64,000 nt of DNA from contig OW028578.1 of assembly GCA_932294295.1 (NCBI GenBank), positions 41,804,537-41,868,536 of the forward strand, written 5' to 3'. The notes beneath the pieces are model-generated. The model worked only from the letters and a program-made list of their open reading frames with translations. It had not been told where the DNA came from and did no database searches. The stretch comes from Alitta virens. Taxonomy: Eukaryota > Annelida > Polychaeta > Phyllodocida > Nereididae. This document shows, in pieces, positions 40,301-52,299 of the stretch. Positions within the stretch are counted from its first letter, which is position 1; each line of letters begins with the position of its first letter. The position numbers were made by a program, and so were the translations under genes.

Positions 40301-41783
40301 TGCCTGATTTGGTTTTGCGTGCTGTAGCCCTCTAACGGTCAATGTGCATATCACTAGGTAACCAATGCAATCAAAGCTGAGCGCTTCAAAATTTAACCGT
40401 GAAACCAGGCCATGTCGTTGTGCTAAAAATTATTACATTCCGCCTACACTAGAGCTGATTTGGCACTCCACAGATCTACGTGACCAATCAGAGTGATATG
40501 AACAAACCACCTTAAATTTTATAAATATCTAGCAAGGCCGCCAAGCAGAGTACATTACAATTGGTTGGCAAAAAGTCTGTTGGCACATTTCTCATTATTA
40601 GAGACTATTTTATTTTAACCATAATTGATAATTTTCTACATAATTTATAATTGTATGACATCAAGTACACAGTTTATGTGTGTGATTAAATATGATATAT
40701 TTATATTTCATAAAATTTTGGTAAATTCTGCGAGACCATAATCCCCGTAGATACCAGATTTCTTATTTAAGAATCAATAAATTTTACGTTTTTTTTTTTA
40801 CAAATTTGAAGTGACCCACCATGGTAACCGTGACCTCTCAATAATCTATCTTGCAACAAAATGACTTTTTTTTATACCTAAAGATTATTTTCATTCATGT
40901 TTGCCTCACAGCAGATGCTTAGCTAATATCAAAAGTATCTATATGATAAACACTGTTAATTACACCAATGCTATTTATTTATTTTTTCTGAATGAAGTGC
41001 TCAGTGCTTTTACCAAACTGCTAATCCACAGTCTCCTACGATATGAAACATTATCCTCTGTCAATGCCAAATGCAGATCGCTGATTGGCCGAGAACTGAT
41101 GACAAAATACTCCGCATTCACAAATTGCCAAGCCCTCTCAAAGGATATTTTCAGTATTCCATGCGGTTCACTAAAAAGCAATGACTTGGCTTTATATTTT
41201 TAAATATCCGCAACGGTGGGGAGTACAACACAATCTTGGTATCTAATTGTTCTAAATTGAATAAGAATTGAATTAATTGCTACATTATATTATGTTGTTT
41301 TTAGTTATTTTATATTCAACGGTTACCTCTCTTTTTTCGTTTAGGTACAGATCTTGGACATATTTAATGATCATGATGCAATGTCATGCACAAAGAGCAT
41401 GATCAAAACATGATCGCCCAGGAAAAAGTGCCTGAATTTCAACCAATGGCGCAAAAATCTCCTTAGTAATTTTTATTCACAGTACTTCAGAATTAAGATC
41501 TCCAAAATCTATAGTTCAAAATCTCTGCACCAAAAAGTGTTAAATTTATTGTCTTTTGCAACTGAGTGGCTACTTCTTAATTAATTACGAAGTTAATGAG
41601 GTGCTCTCTCAGCATTCCTCATAAGATAACTGACTGTGTAAAGAAAACTTTATGACTCCGCCTGGTTTTACCATGAAAGACATTCATGATATGATTTCAT
41701 ACATTTCAATTTATGTTGACACTATAATTCAAATATATTTATCTAGTACACAAAATAAATACTACATATATTAGCCACTCCAG
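37341..41783. other. No gene recognised
   Basis: AT-rich DNA with only short frames of no recognisable content. A short direct repeat occurs near 38825-38950 (TTATTTTGTCTAATTAAC twice, each followed by AGTTTGTTAAAAGT). Confidence 0.3.
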
Positions 41784-41969
41784 CTAAAATTTGAAAACAG
41801 TGCTTATCAGATCAACTATCTTGAAGCATGGCAGCAATTGTTGGACATTAACCCTGATATTGAAAACGTTTTTGAAGAGTTTCACAGGGCACAAGATGTC
41901 CTCATGTTGGGGCAGTTTTCGCAGCCCGTGACCTATATCTATTGCCTAGTCATTCATTTGCAAGACTGA
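41784..41969 (+). CDS. Possible orphan 3' exon, unrecognised
   Basis: After CCAG at 41780-41783 an open stretch of 61 codons reads LKFENSAYQINYLEAWQQLL... to a TGA. It is rich in Glu/Gln/Asp and aromatic residues, unlike the neighbouring translations, so it looks coding. The acceptor lacks a good pyrimidine tract and no partner exon is seen. It may be chance. Confidence 0.22.
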   Translation, partial: LKFENSAYQINYLEAWQQLLDINPDIENVFEEFHRAQDVLMLGQFSQPVTYIYCLVIHLQD

Positions 41970-42239
41970 ACACAGATAAATTAGGGAAACAATGTAAGCC
42001 CTGGGTTGCAATATGGGTAGTTTCTGCACTATAAGCATTTGTATATATTGTGATCTCTGTGCTTTTACATCCATGTACAGCTGTATATAACTGCGGACTA
42101 TGCCTTGTTGTATATACTCCTAATTCAAATGCTGTACTTATATTAACATTGTGATAATGAACAGTATTAACTACAGTAATATATGTATTTAGGGTTACTG
42201 TATACATTTGATATATGTATATATATATATATTTATATT

Positions 42240-42480
42240 TAACCAGTGCATGTGAACAAAACCTTAATGCTCTTATTACCCTGCTTTTGTTCAGCAACTG
42301 GGACCATGGATGTGTAGAAAATCTATTGGTAATGTATACCTTTTACCTTTCATACCATGTATATATATATATATATTAAATATAGGAAAAGTGAGTAGAA
42401 GTAGACTTAGCACATGTTTGTATCTGTTATTTTTGACAAATGTATCAGGTATGATATTACTGTGTCAAAAGAAGCATACA
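42240..42480 (+). repeat. Dispersed repeat, inverted partner of 25255-25470
   Basis: Contains CTGGGACCATGGATGTGTAG and TTATTTTTGACAAATGTATC, the reverse complements of blocks at 25255-25470, and ends near a TA-rich tract. Confidence 0.65.
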
Positions 42481-44642
42481 TAATATACTTAAATGACAGT
42501 ACATGTGAGGTTTTTTGTTTACTTTATTTGGCCAAAAAATAGTTTTTATTACAAATACTGGCATAGTTTATTATTAACAAGTCAGGAAAATACTATTACA
42601 ATGACATGAGACTACAAGACCCTGATACTAGAAACTTTTGCAGTTACTATGTCACTAATACATCAATCAAGCAACAGATTGTTGGCAGAACTCTGTTTGT
42701 CCATATTAGAATACTTCCAAAATGTTAAATGATTTATTAATATTAATGTTTTTTCTGCACCAGATTTATTAATTTATTTACATGTTGTAACATATCATGA
42801 TTTGCAATTATGCTAATTAAGCATTAAAAAAAATATAAATATAAATATAAATATATATTGCGAAGTAATGGTGTAAGTTTCTAGAATGTTGTGGAATCCC
42901 AGCTGATGTAGATATAGATAATTTCATAAGAGAACTTGCTCAACCTCATCTCATTAGTTCAAATTTATTTAAGTTTTATGTGTAGGATCTGTAAATAAAA
43001 CACTAGTTAAAAAAAAGTTGCTTGATCCCTCGCATGTTCTTAAATACACTTTTCAATCAAACAACAATAAAAAGTATATATAAAAAATATAATGAATAGT
43101 CCAAATTATGCTACAAGATTGTAGGATACCTCCTCGATGAATCGAAATTGACTGTGAGAAAAGGTTAGTTATTACATTTCTTTCTCCATTACTGAATCCT
43201 ACATTTTAGCTATGTATGTGCTCATTGTTTAGTACATTTCATATTATCGCTAATCTATACTACACAATATGGCTAACACAGCTTAAATAATCACCCAAAG
43301 TATATGAAATTCTCAAAACTGTGACATTGTGCCTTTGAGTCTGGAGTAAATTAAAATCTTCGAGAAGGAAAATTATTTGTGTACAATATTATAAATAGAT
43401 AGAATTTATTCAGCTATGATAATACATACAATAAAATTTATTTTTGCTGTCTGAGCTCATAGGTCGGCGCCATATTGTGAGATGTTTGGCAATAATAAAT
43501 AGGTGGCGCCATCGTCTATGGCTGCCGCAGCTCCTGAGTAGCTATTAAAAGTTTCATTGCTGTTGGTAATGACCGAATAAAGTATTATTATCATTATTAA
43601 GCAATAAACATAAATCTTTTGTACATTTTATATGCAGTGTAAATGTATCGTAAATGGTCTGATGCGCTATTACTCATAGAATTTTATGAGTCATCCAAGT
43701 GATTTTTAAAAAGTAAATATTTTTATTGGTGGATTTTCAAATTTGCTATGCAGGTATGCAAACATTCCAATCATGCAAAACTATTCCAGCAGTTACTATT
43801 TCTTTAATATGATAAGGTTGTGGAATCTCTTGTTTGATAGAATGGAATAGAGTGTGTTTATTTTCTGGTGTACAGTCTTTCCTACAGAAAACCTAAAAAT
43901 CCAGGCGAAATCATTATCAACAAAATTTGTCACAGTTGCATTATGCAAATGCAGCATTTCTCTGTTGGAAAACAGAGCCATTGTTCTTGTGAAGTTTTTG
44001 ACAAAATAATACCTGGTTTTAGTCATATCCTGCTCCATCTTAAGTTGAGCAGGTTAGGTTCATCCACACTACGAGAAAGCACCAGGCATGGTGGACAAAT
44101 TTGGAATAAGACAGCTTAAGTACAGTATAAAAATTAATTTTGTTAATGTGGTTTGAAATGCATGATATAAGTGAAAATGAGAATGAGAATATTTACAAAT
44201 AAAAAACATGGCAGGGATTTAGACCTTTAAACAGTGCAAGTGATGCAATGAAGATGAAGGCATTTTGATGCCAATGAACCTGGCAGAGATTCAGACCCTT
44301 AAACTAGGTTTTATGGGTTCCATTTCAAATCACCAAGGCCTTATGTTGTTTTTGCCAAAAGACTAAGTCTTCCCTGTTGGCTTTTTAAGAGCACATATGA
44401 ATGATGGAAAGGCCATTGGTTCTCTCCTTTGTAATAAAAGCAGAAGTGAGAAGACTCTTTCAGAGTGAGGTTGTTCTTGTATCTGGCACAAAAGTAGGTC
44501 ACTGAAAATTCCATCATGGTTCAGATATGCCAAATTTTGTTCACGGGGAAGTTCTCTGACCAAGAGGGTGAAATTCCTTCGTATGCTGTCTCTCTGACAC
44601 TTCACCATAAACATATGTGATCACACCCCTCCCCTGGAGTTG
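42481..44642. other. No gene recognised; possible SINE/LINE tail
   Basis: AT-rich. At 43450-43600 a GC-richer block (two GGCGCCAT motifs) ends in AATAAAGTATTATTATCATT, which resembles the 3' tail of a SINE or LINE. Confidence 0.3.
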
Positions 44643-44850
44643 ACGCGTAGCTCAGTGGTAGCATGCTGGGCTTCCAACCACTGGATCCTGGGTTCAATTC
44701 CCGGTTGAGCCTGAAGTGGATGGCTGTTCCATCCTTCATCTCATTGCCATGGTCCCTGCCTGTCCTAATTAGCCTAACAGGTGCAGAAATACAGGACATA
44801 AAGTCCTAATCCACCACCACCGCCATCCCTCCTCTACGAGTTCCCTTTCC
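44643..44850 (+). mobile_element. tRNA-derived SINE candidate
   Basis: The head (44643-44712) has Pol III A-box (TAGCTCAGTGGTAGCATG) and B-box (GGGTTCAATTCCC) elements and a TTCCAA loop reading as a TCC anticodon. The acceptor stem does not pair well, so it is not a working tRNA. It runs into an unrelated body with a short hairpin (GGATGGCTGTTCCATCC), the typical tRNA-head plus body design. Confidence 0.5.
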
Positions 44851-45600
44851 TATTGGTCAAGATCAGTTGAGATTGGCAATCACTAAGGATGTCACACAAC
44901 CTTGAATCTGATTGGACGGATGATGACGATATCAAATGATAAGTTAGGTTGTGAAAATGTTTATGTTATGGGTTGCAAAGTGATATTTTTAAGATATGCT
45001 TCAAAATCATACACAATGAAATATTCATGAAATGTTTCATCTAGGGATACGCATGTCTTCTAATTCCTTTCAAATATATTGAAAGTTTCATGTCAAGATA
45101 CCCACCCGGAAGGTCGTATTTAGTTGACCTAGAGTATGTTTTATGGTGAATATTGCATTGAGCGTAAGTTCTTAATACATATTTCTTACAGTAACAGCTT
45201 AGATTTGTAATTTAAGAGATAGGTGGTGTTCATCCTGATTCAGGTTCATAGTATCTGAATATCTGCGAGTGAATTTGAAGACTGGCATTACAATGTCATC
45301 CTTAGATAAAAAAAAACATTTGTACATTTAGTTGAAAACATTTCTCAAATTGGGGTATGTAATCTAGATTCATTCATTGAATTCCATGTTTTTGTAGTCA
45401 CAATATTGCAGACAAAATGTCCAAACCAATGAATATAGATATTATCTGGCTTACAGCAATGACCCCCAATTGCAGCCACCATTGTATATTTTAAACCTTA
45501 GACACCTTGATAGGCTTCAATTCATACATGAGGAAAGCTAGGCCCAACAAAATGGAAACTTGTTATGACCACTAATGCAAGATAATATGTTACACAACAT

Positions 45601-45635
45601 CAAGGTGTCACTCATGGTCGCGGAGTGACACCTTG
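45601..45635. repeat. Perfect 13-bp hairpin
   Basis: CAAGGTGTCACTC and GAGTGACACCTTG flank a 9-base loop. Its function is unknown; it could be a transposon tip or excision product. Confidence 0.6.
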
Positions 45636-46222
45636 ACCCGCAGAGGGTATTTCCTTGAGGATTTGCAACTGCTCCCATCCATAATAACAGCAAGCATTAG
45701 TCAGTGCTGGGCTAATGGTAGAACTTGCAGGTGATGTCCTTTGGTGGAAAAAAAACATGGCTATTGGCCAATCAAAGAACAGCATACACATGATGTTATG
45801 AAACTGATTGTGCAATATGCTTCAATTGCATCCGAAAAGAAGGGAGATGAATAACCACACAACTTTTGGCCATTCAGGGCAAAAGTTGCTGTGCCACCTC
45901 CCATACATGGCGATATCTGGCAACAGGAAAGTGCCGGGTGACATAAAAAACCTAAGATCAATAGTCTTCCTTGCACACAAAATTCATAAAACCTTAGTAT
46001 TCCGATAGTGTTTGTTTATTCCACAGTCTCTTCGACCACAAACATATTATAGAGTTATACTCACAACATGTATCATTTGAAGAGATGTCAGAAGATTATT
46101 ATAGGATGATTCCAAAAGAAAGTCTGAGACTGATCTTTATAATTTGATGTGCATGTTCCAGATCTTCAATAGTGAACTCATCAGCTATTGGCCAGTTATA
46201 AAATGGTTGAGGCTGACCTAAC
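45636..46222. other. No gene recognised
   Basis: Short overlapping frames on both strands without recognisable domains. Confidence 0.25.
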
Positions 46223-46469
46223 TCATGTTGGTCTTGGATGAATTTGATATTTTTGGTAAAATGCCAAAAGGTCTGGATCTCGAATTTCTACTTCAGCTGA
46301 GTCACCAGCTCCTCCCTGCATATGAACATCTCTAATATGCAAATTCAATGAGTGTCTATCTGGAAGCGCTTCATGACTTCTGCTGCATTTAATATTTTTT
46401 GGTTTCTGTATGCATACATGTTTGCCAAAACCTTTTTCTGTTTTGAAAGTTCTGTGGCAAATCCTACAA
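46223..46469 (-). CDS. C2H2 zinc-finger exon (partial gene)
   Basis: The exon opens after TTTTGTTTTTAG (AG at 46470-46471) and ends in a TGA. It encodes a C2H2 finger (CRICHRTFKTEKGFGKHVC, with the second His replaced by the C of HVC) and a second, weaker one (CSRSHEALPDRHSLNLHIRDVH). It is probably the 3' exon of a zinc-finger gene or a relic of one. A DNA- or RNA-binding role follows from the family only. Confidence 0.45.
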
Positions 46470-46507
46470 CTAAAAACAAAATGACAACTATGGTTTGGCG
46501 TTACACT

Positions 46508-46646
46508 TTCGTTTCCGGAGCAGAGCTCTAACACTAATGCACTTACCCTAATGAAGTTTTTGACAGTAGTAATACTCTATGTTTTACAAGTTCGGAAAAA
46601 ACAGAAATACAATTTAATTTTTCGTTTCCGGAGAAGAACTCTGACA
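46508..46646 (+). repeat. Two copies of a dispersed GGAGCAGAACTCTAACAC repeat
   Basis: Copies at 46508-46530 and 46621-46646 share TTTCGTTTCCGGAG(A/C)AGA(A/G)CTCT. Relatives occur at 28223, 61469 and 61503, and inverted at 63049. The flanks (ACTAATGCACTTACCCT) also recur at 61527. Confidence 0.6.
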
Positions 46647-47884
46647 CCTGCATGCTTAAAACTTTGTAATAAATGTCTAAAATAATGCAGTGGTGCCTAT
46701 TGGGTTTTATGGCCGTATATAGTATAGAATTTTAAAAAATAAGGGAAAAATTTGGAAAATTCCTACTTTTTTAAGCCTTCATACCAAAGCCACTATTTAC
46801 CTCTAAATGAATGAAATTTTGTTGATGACTTACCTAAATTATAGTATTTTCACTTTTCAAACTTCATTATTATATTCATTTCATGCCCTTTATTGGCAAA
46901 CAAACACACAAACACACACAGTCATACTCACACACTAACAGGAATACAAGGGGAGGCAGACACACAGACAGAATACTGCTCAGGACCGGCCTGACAAAGG
47001 ACTCGGTTACTACCTGTATTTTAACATAGCATAGGCCAAAACATCGGCTAGTTGTATACACAAGATATTTAAATGGCAATTAGGTTAAACCAATCTACCC
47101 ATAATTCAAATACTCAACATGAACAATACTTTAGACTTTACATAACCCAATTACTACAGCGTTACAAAAGTAGTATTGGAGTATGGACAACATGAGATCG
47201 ACATTTGATTAATGTCTGTTTTTAGACTGGATAGAATAAGCATTTGAGCAAACAAGGCCACGCAGGGCGATAATATGGTTCTTAGAATAGGCAGGCTAGG
47301 TAAAGAATAGATGTATCTTATATTGCAAAACATAGCATAAATTAATGTAGAAATAAATAGGAAAAGTAGGGAAATAAGGGAGGGTGGGCTAAAATGAAGT
47401 GCGACAACTGGAACCGATATGCTCAGCTGATATATGGAGTGATTGTTTGGGACAACAACAGCTTAGGTATTTTTAGACCTAGGAAGAGGACTATAGGGAT
47501 TAAGGGGGATTAAAATTGAGTTCAGGTAGTGCCAACACTACAGTGAAACCTCTGTCAATACAGTCAAGCCATAGAACACTGGGAGTTCAATTCTGTCCAG
47601 CTCAACCTAACCTAATACTTGCTATTAAGTCACTTATAATAAGGAAAATATGAAAATTTGGTATTCTTTCAAACCATCATGTGAATGACTCTATGATCCT
47701 TACATCAGTAAAATGATTATATTACTTTCACTTTCAATCTACATTTTGACATTTGTTTTATATTTCTTTCCTTTTTATAATAATGGAAAATCTTGAAAAA
47801 AATGCTAAACATTGAGTTGCTCCTTCATATTCCTTAGCATCCTATAATTTACATTGGCAGCCACATATGTTGTAGAATTGATGT
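46647..47884. other. No gene recognised
   Basis: AT-rich DNA. The segment 46821-46880 resembles 28110-28170 and 47640-47700 resembles 32805-32880, so fragments of one repeat family are scattered here. Confidence 0.3.
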
Positions 47885-48385
47885 GCATACAATTATTAAA
47901 TATTTGATCATAGTATTGCTATATTCAACCCTGTCCAAAGTTTTTTTTATAATTAGTAATTTTACAATAATTAGTTGAATAATGATCTATATTACTTTCA
48001 CTTGACTACAATACTTATTATTGTTTTCTTAATATACGAGTGTTTAGCAATAAATATATATATATATATATAACTAATTGAAATGCCATAGATTTAATGC
48101 AAGTCAGCAACCCAAAAATTCAGTAACTGTTGAAGGGGGAATATGGCAATTGATAATGTATAGTTCCTTCAGTTGCCAGCTGAAAGTAATCAGCATGCGG
48201 AAAATAATTTGACTTATGAAGGCAAGAAAATTGTTTTGTTGAGTATCATTCCATGCAAAATAAACCTTTAAGATTTGTATTTATTTGTTTTTAGGCTTTA
48301 TTTCTTTAAATACAAATAAATGCAAACCTTAAAGGATTATATTTTATGAAAGTATACCCAACATCTTCATGTGGCATAACATAGT
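47885..48385 (+). repeat. ~500-bp dispersed repeat with a terminal hairpin, copy A
   Basis: Matches the reverse complement of 62390-62895 over most of its length, with the same order of blocks (ATTATTAAATATTTGATCAT; CAGTAACTGTTGAAGGG; ACATCTTCATGTGGCATAAC-like). Near its right end, the AAACCTTTAAGATTTGTATT / AATACAAATAAATGCAAACC arms form an imperfect palindrome. Confidence 0.65.
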
Positions 48386-48469
48386 TGCCTGGATTTCATG
48401 TAAATATATGTCCCTCAGGAAGCATTGTCATAGGAAAATTGCAAATGTTTTACATAAGGTGACCTGTCC

Positions 48470-49895
48470 TTGTGTACCAATTACAGGCCTATTTCCCTCT
48501 TGCTTTGTGTTGCTAATGTTTTTCAAAAGTTAATTTTCAATCATATTTTTCAACAATCTGCTTGAAGACATTATTTCTGTTTTCTTAGATCTTACTAAGG
48601 TTGGGCACTAGGGACTTTTATACAAATTTCATGTAATTGGTATTGTTGGAAACATTTTCAATTGGATTGGGTCCTACCTTTGTAATCACAAACAACGTGC
48701 AACCCTTGATGGCTGTAGCTCTAATTTATTAAATATACCAGCTGGGGTCCCACAAAGGTGTGTGCTCGGACCATCATTATTTTCAATTTACATTAACAAT
48801 ATCACAGTTAACTTAGTGAGGTGTATGTCTTTGCTGATGATACTTGTATCTTTCGCACTATATTCCCAAATATGTCAGAGATTGTAAATTTATTTAATGC
48901 TGAACTCGAACATATACATGAATGGGCGAAGAAGTGGCCTATAACAGTCAATGCTTAAAAAACTGTCTTTATGGCATTTAGTACTAAACGGGAAAGAACC
49001 AATGTCCCTCCTGTCAAACTCATATCTTTAGTATTATTTCTAAGGCAAACAAATGTCTTGTTCTTCTCAAAAGAGTCAAATACACAACCTCCAGGTGTGC
49101 CCTAAATAAATGCTATCGCACCATATTTTTTTAATAGTTGTACTGCGGAGTTATCTAACAAACTTGAAGCTGTAAATCTTGATGTAGCACGTATTGCCAC
49201 TAGTGCCAAGAGATATATTCACATGAGTCTCTTTATGATAAATTGGGCTGGTCTACACTTTCCAAGTGTAGATGCTTTCATAAACTGACAAAAGTTTTAC
49301 CAGATTTTCAACAATACATGCCTAAATATCTGCATGTACCCGATTATTAGTTCATTGAGATCAGTGCATAAGTATAGCACTCGAGGCCTAAATTAACTTG
49401 ATATTAATCTTCTTTTCATGAGGAAAAAATTATATAAAAAGGTCTTTTTTGGCCAGTTCAATTTCCTTATGGAATGACCTTGATTTGTCTGTAAAGTCAA
49501 GCCTGAGTTGTGCTACCTTCCAGCAGAAATTAAAAAAAACTTCTTTAATAGAATCTTTACTTCTGCCTTTGGGATTACCCCGAAAGGCAGAAGTTATGTT
49601 GACACAGCTCCGGCTTGGTTTCTCAGATCTTAATACTCACATATATGTGAAAGGGTGTATTAATTCCCCATTTTGTAACTGTGGCATTTCTGCAAAAACT
49701 ATTAAACACTTTTTCCTCAAATGTCCGAAGTACTCCAATATTAGACAAATCTTGTTCAATAGTGTTAGTAATACAACATCACTCCCAATAACTGCCAATT
49801 TATTTTTATTTGGAGACGAATCTGTGCCCACAGACATAAATTGTGATATAATCATCCAATCAATATCATTTATTTCATCAACAAATCGAATTTAG
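48470..49895 (+). mobile_element. Decayed LINE, reverse-transcriptase C-terminal half
   Basis: Translations in shifting frames show the non-LTR reverse-transcriptase landmarks in order: VFLDLTK, AGVPQRCVLGPSLFSIYI, VFADDTCIF, then E..IHEWAKKWPITVNA with an in-frame stop. The C-terminal part follows (49449-49895: SISLWNDLDLSVKSSLS, then CNCGISAKTIKHFFLKC, a cysteine-histidine motif). Stops and frame changes make it inactive. Consistent with a CR1/Jockey-like clade, not proven. Confidence 0.75.
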
Positions 49896-50129
49896 TTCAA
49901 CCCTAGCCTATTTGTAATAGTTTATCAATAGATCATCCAGTTTTTACTTTACTTGTAAACCTCCTGCCACAGGTCTTTTGTACAGTTTGCACATTATAGT
50001 AACCAAGATTGAACCTGTTATTGAGCCTTCGGCTCTTGGCAAAATTGTATAAATATGTTGAAATCAAGCATTGTCATATATCCCTATTTTGAACATGGAA
50101 ATGATATTCTTTGGTGTATACATATAGAT

Positions 50130-50155
50130 ATATATATATACATGCACATATAATA

Positions 50156-50186
<31 letters not shown>
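50130..50186. repeat. AT microsatellite
   Basis: (TA)n interrupted by CATGCACATATAATATC, lying between two LINE fragments. Confidence 0.8.
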
Positions 50187-50187
<1 letters not shown>

Positions 50188-50214
50188 AATGACTATCCAT
50201 ACAATGTACTACAA

Positions 50215-50890
50215 GCCACTCTGATAGGTCCAGGAGGTAATGGACGAATCTTTACTTGTTCATATTTAAAGAAATTGTTTAGATGGGTTAAGAACAATTT
50301 ATCAATGCATCTACAAGCTATTACAAATAGGATTATTCAAATGGCATTAAATTATTCACAGATCATTATAATCAATTTTATTAATGACTTCTTGTGTAAT
50401 TTGCAAAGTATCAAATACCTTGACTATACAAGCAGACTTAGAATTTTTGAGTCATTTGTAGTTTCACATTTTGTATATAGTTCAACTGTTCACAACTCCT
50501 TTGCAGTTGGGCAAGACAAGAAACTTGAAAATTTTAATGAGAGAGCAATAAGACTTAATAGTATGTGCAATGACTATATAAACTCATACGATAATCTACT
50601 AAGAAAGCCTGGTAAAAGAATGTTATATGTAACATGCAAGATTAACCTAGCCAAATTTGTTTACAACGTACTTCATGATATGTCACCACCAGTAGATAAC
50701 TCCTTTCCGCAACAAGCCATATAATATGAGAGAAACCTAAAATTAATGAAACCGGTACGCATCACAGTTGAAGGTCCTCTGGTGTTGACCATTACCCAAG
50801 AACTTAGAAGATTTTAACTTGTGTTCTATTGTTTTGATTTCACCACCGACTTTAAATAAAATTGTGTCTTATCTTATCTTTTCTTAAATG
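50215..50890 (+). mobile_element. LINE 3' fragment with simple-repeat tail
   Basis: The 149-codon frame 50275-50724 has the thumb/C-terminal pattern of non-LTR reverse transcriptases (LRIFESFVVSHFVYSSTVHN, KLENFNERAIRLNS, then AKFVYNVLHDMSPP). It is followed by a decayed C-terminus and a TCTTATCTTATCTTTTC tail at ~50867-50884, the 3' end. Truncated at its 5' end, so inactive. Confidence 0.7.
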
Positions 50891-52299
50891 AAATTCATCT
50901 TCAACTTGATTAAGATTGCATTTTTCACAGATTATTTGATATAAAGTAGTTGGGAATCAAAGGAGCCAGACACTCTGGTAACAGAAATCAAACTAAAACT
51001 GTATGAACATGAACAATCAAGAATCCTTTGTCACATTAATGAAAAAATCCAAAACTACAAACTTACAAATGTTTTAAGCTACTTATTACTCAACTTTCCA
51101 AAGAAAACATATAATAAAATAGCTAGTTGAAACCTCGGAAAAATTTGACCGGGAGGGAACACTGAGATAAATCAAAGGTAGAATCACAGTCGCGCCAGAA
51201 ACTTAATGACCAGAGGACCCGCCCTTAAATTGGGGGCAGTTGTGCAACAATATGCATGAAATATACTAATTTATCAGTTTTCAAGCAAATTTATTTGCAT
51301 AGCATGATATACATAATTTGGTTATTCTGAGCAGGAAAGCACTAAAAAATATACACTCAGTATGATATTGGGTGGACATAAACTGTATGAAAGGGCTGTT
51401 TTAAAGCCAATTGAAGTGTGTGCTGCTAATCTTATTATTTAGCAAACAAGCCACAGCAAGCTGTGAATATAGGTTACATCATTTTACTAGCCAGAATCTT
51501 TACTTTCATCTCAGAATAACTTGATCATGTGGGTATTTGAGGGTGTATAAAATGACAGTGTAAAAGACACATTCTTAAATCAGTAATATTTATTTTCTTA
51601 TAGTCATATATTCACCGAAAATGGTTCGATTTTCACGGGAGAAGTATCTTATTGTAGACCATAAAAGTGGATTTTACGTGAAAATAAATTAAATTGTGTA
51701 AATAACTATAGAATTATTTTTTCATGAAAGTTCCTGGTAACGAGCAAGAGGGCTTCTGCCTGCCACCAGTCAGAGCGATGCTGATTGTACATGAAAAAAC
51801 TTTTATTGCCCAGTTGCTTACTGTTACCTCCTGGTCTAATTTCTCCAAGTTTAAACTTAGCTCACATAACCTTAAAGTTGAGACCAGAAGTCATGAAACC
51901 CTAAAAATACCATAAAACTCTTATACAATGCAGATGCAGAAATATTTAGTAGAAATAGACTAATTTTGTTTTTATTTCATCTTTATTTTATTTATATTAT
52001 ATTTTGACAAATGTATCACAATTGATAATAATTATGAACATGTCAATAAAACCGATATACATTGTATGCATTTTATAGACTCCTCCTGGACATTACTACT
52101 ACTAGGAACATCCATTTTCACTGAGCACTATTAATGATGTTAAAAATGACATTTATGTATGATCAATGAACTGACATAAACTTTATTCATTATTAATATG
52201 AAAGTTACATTAATCAGCAAACTCATTATACCAGTGTTATGAACAGATTGTTTACATGTTCAATAGCATCTGGAAATTTTGATATCTTGATACCAAAAC
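50891..52299. other. No gene recognised
   Basis: AT-rich DNA. The segment near 51990-52060 carries the TTGACAAATGTATCA block of the family at 25255/42240. The final part is the promoter side of the next locus. Confidence 0.3.

Noticed and set aside
44643..44712. tRNA-Gly (TCC) gene
   Set aside because: A and B boxes present but the acceptor arms do not pair; better read as a SINE head.
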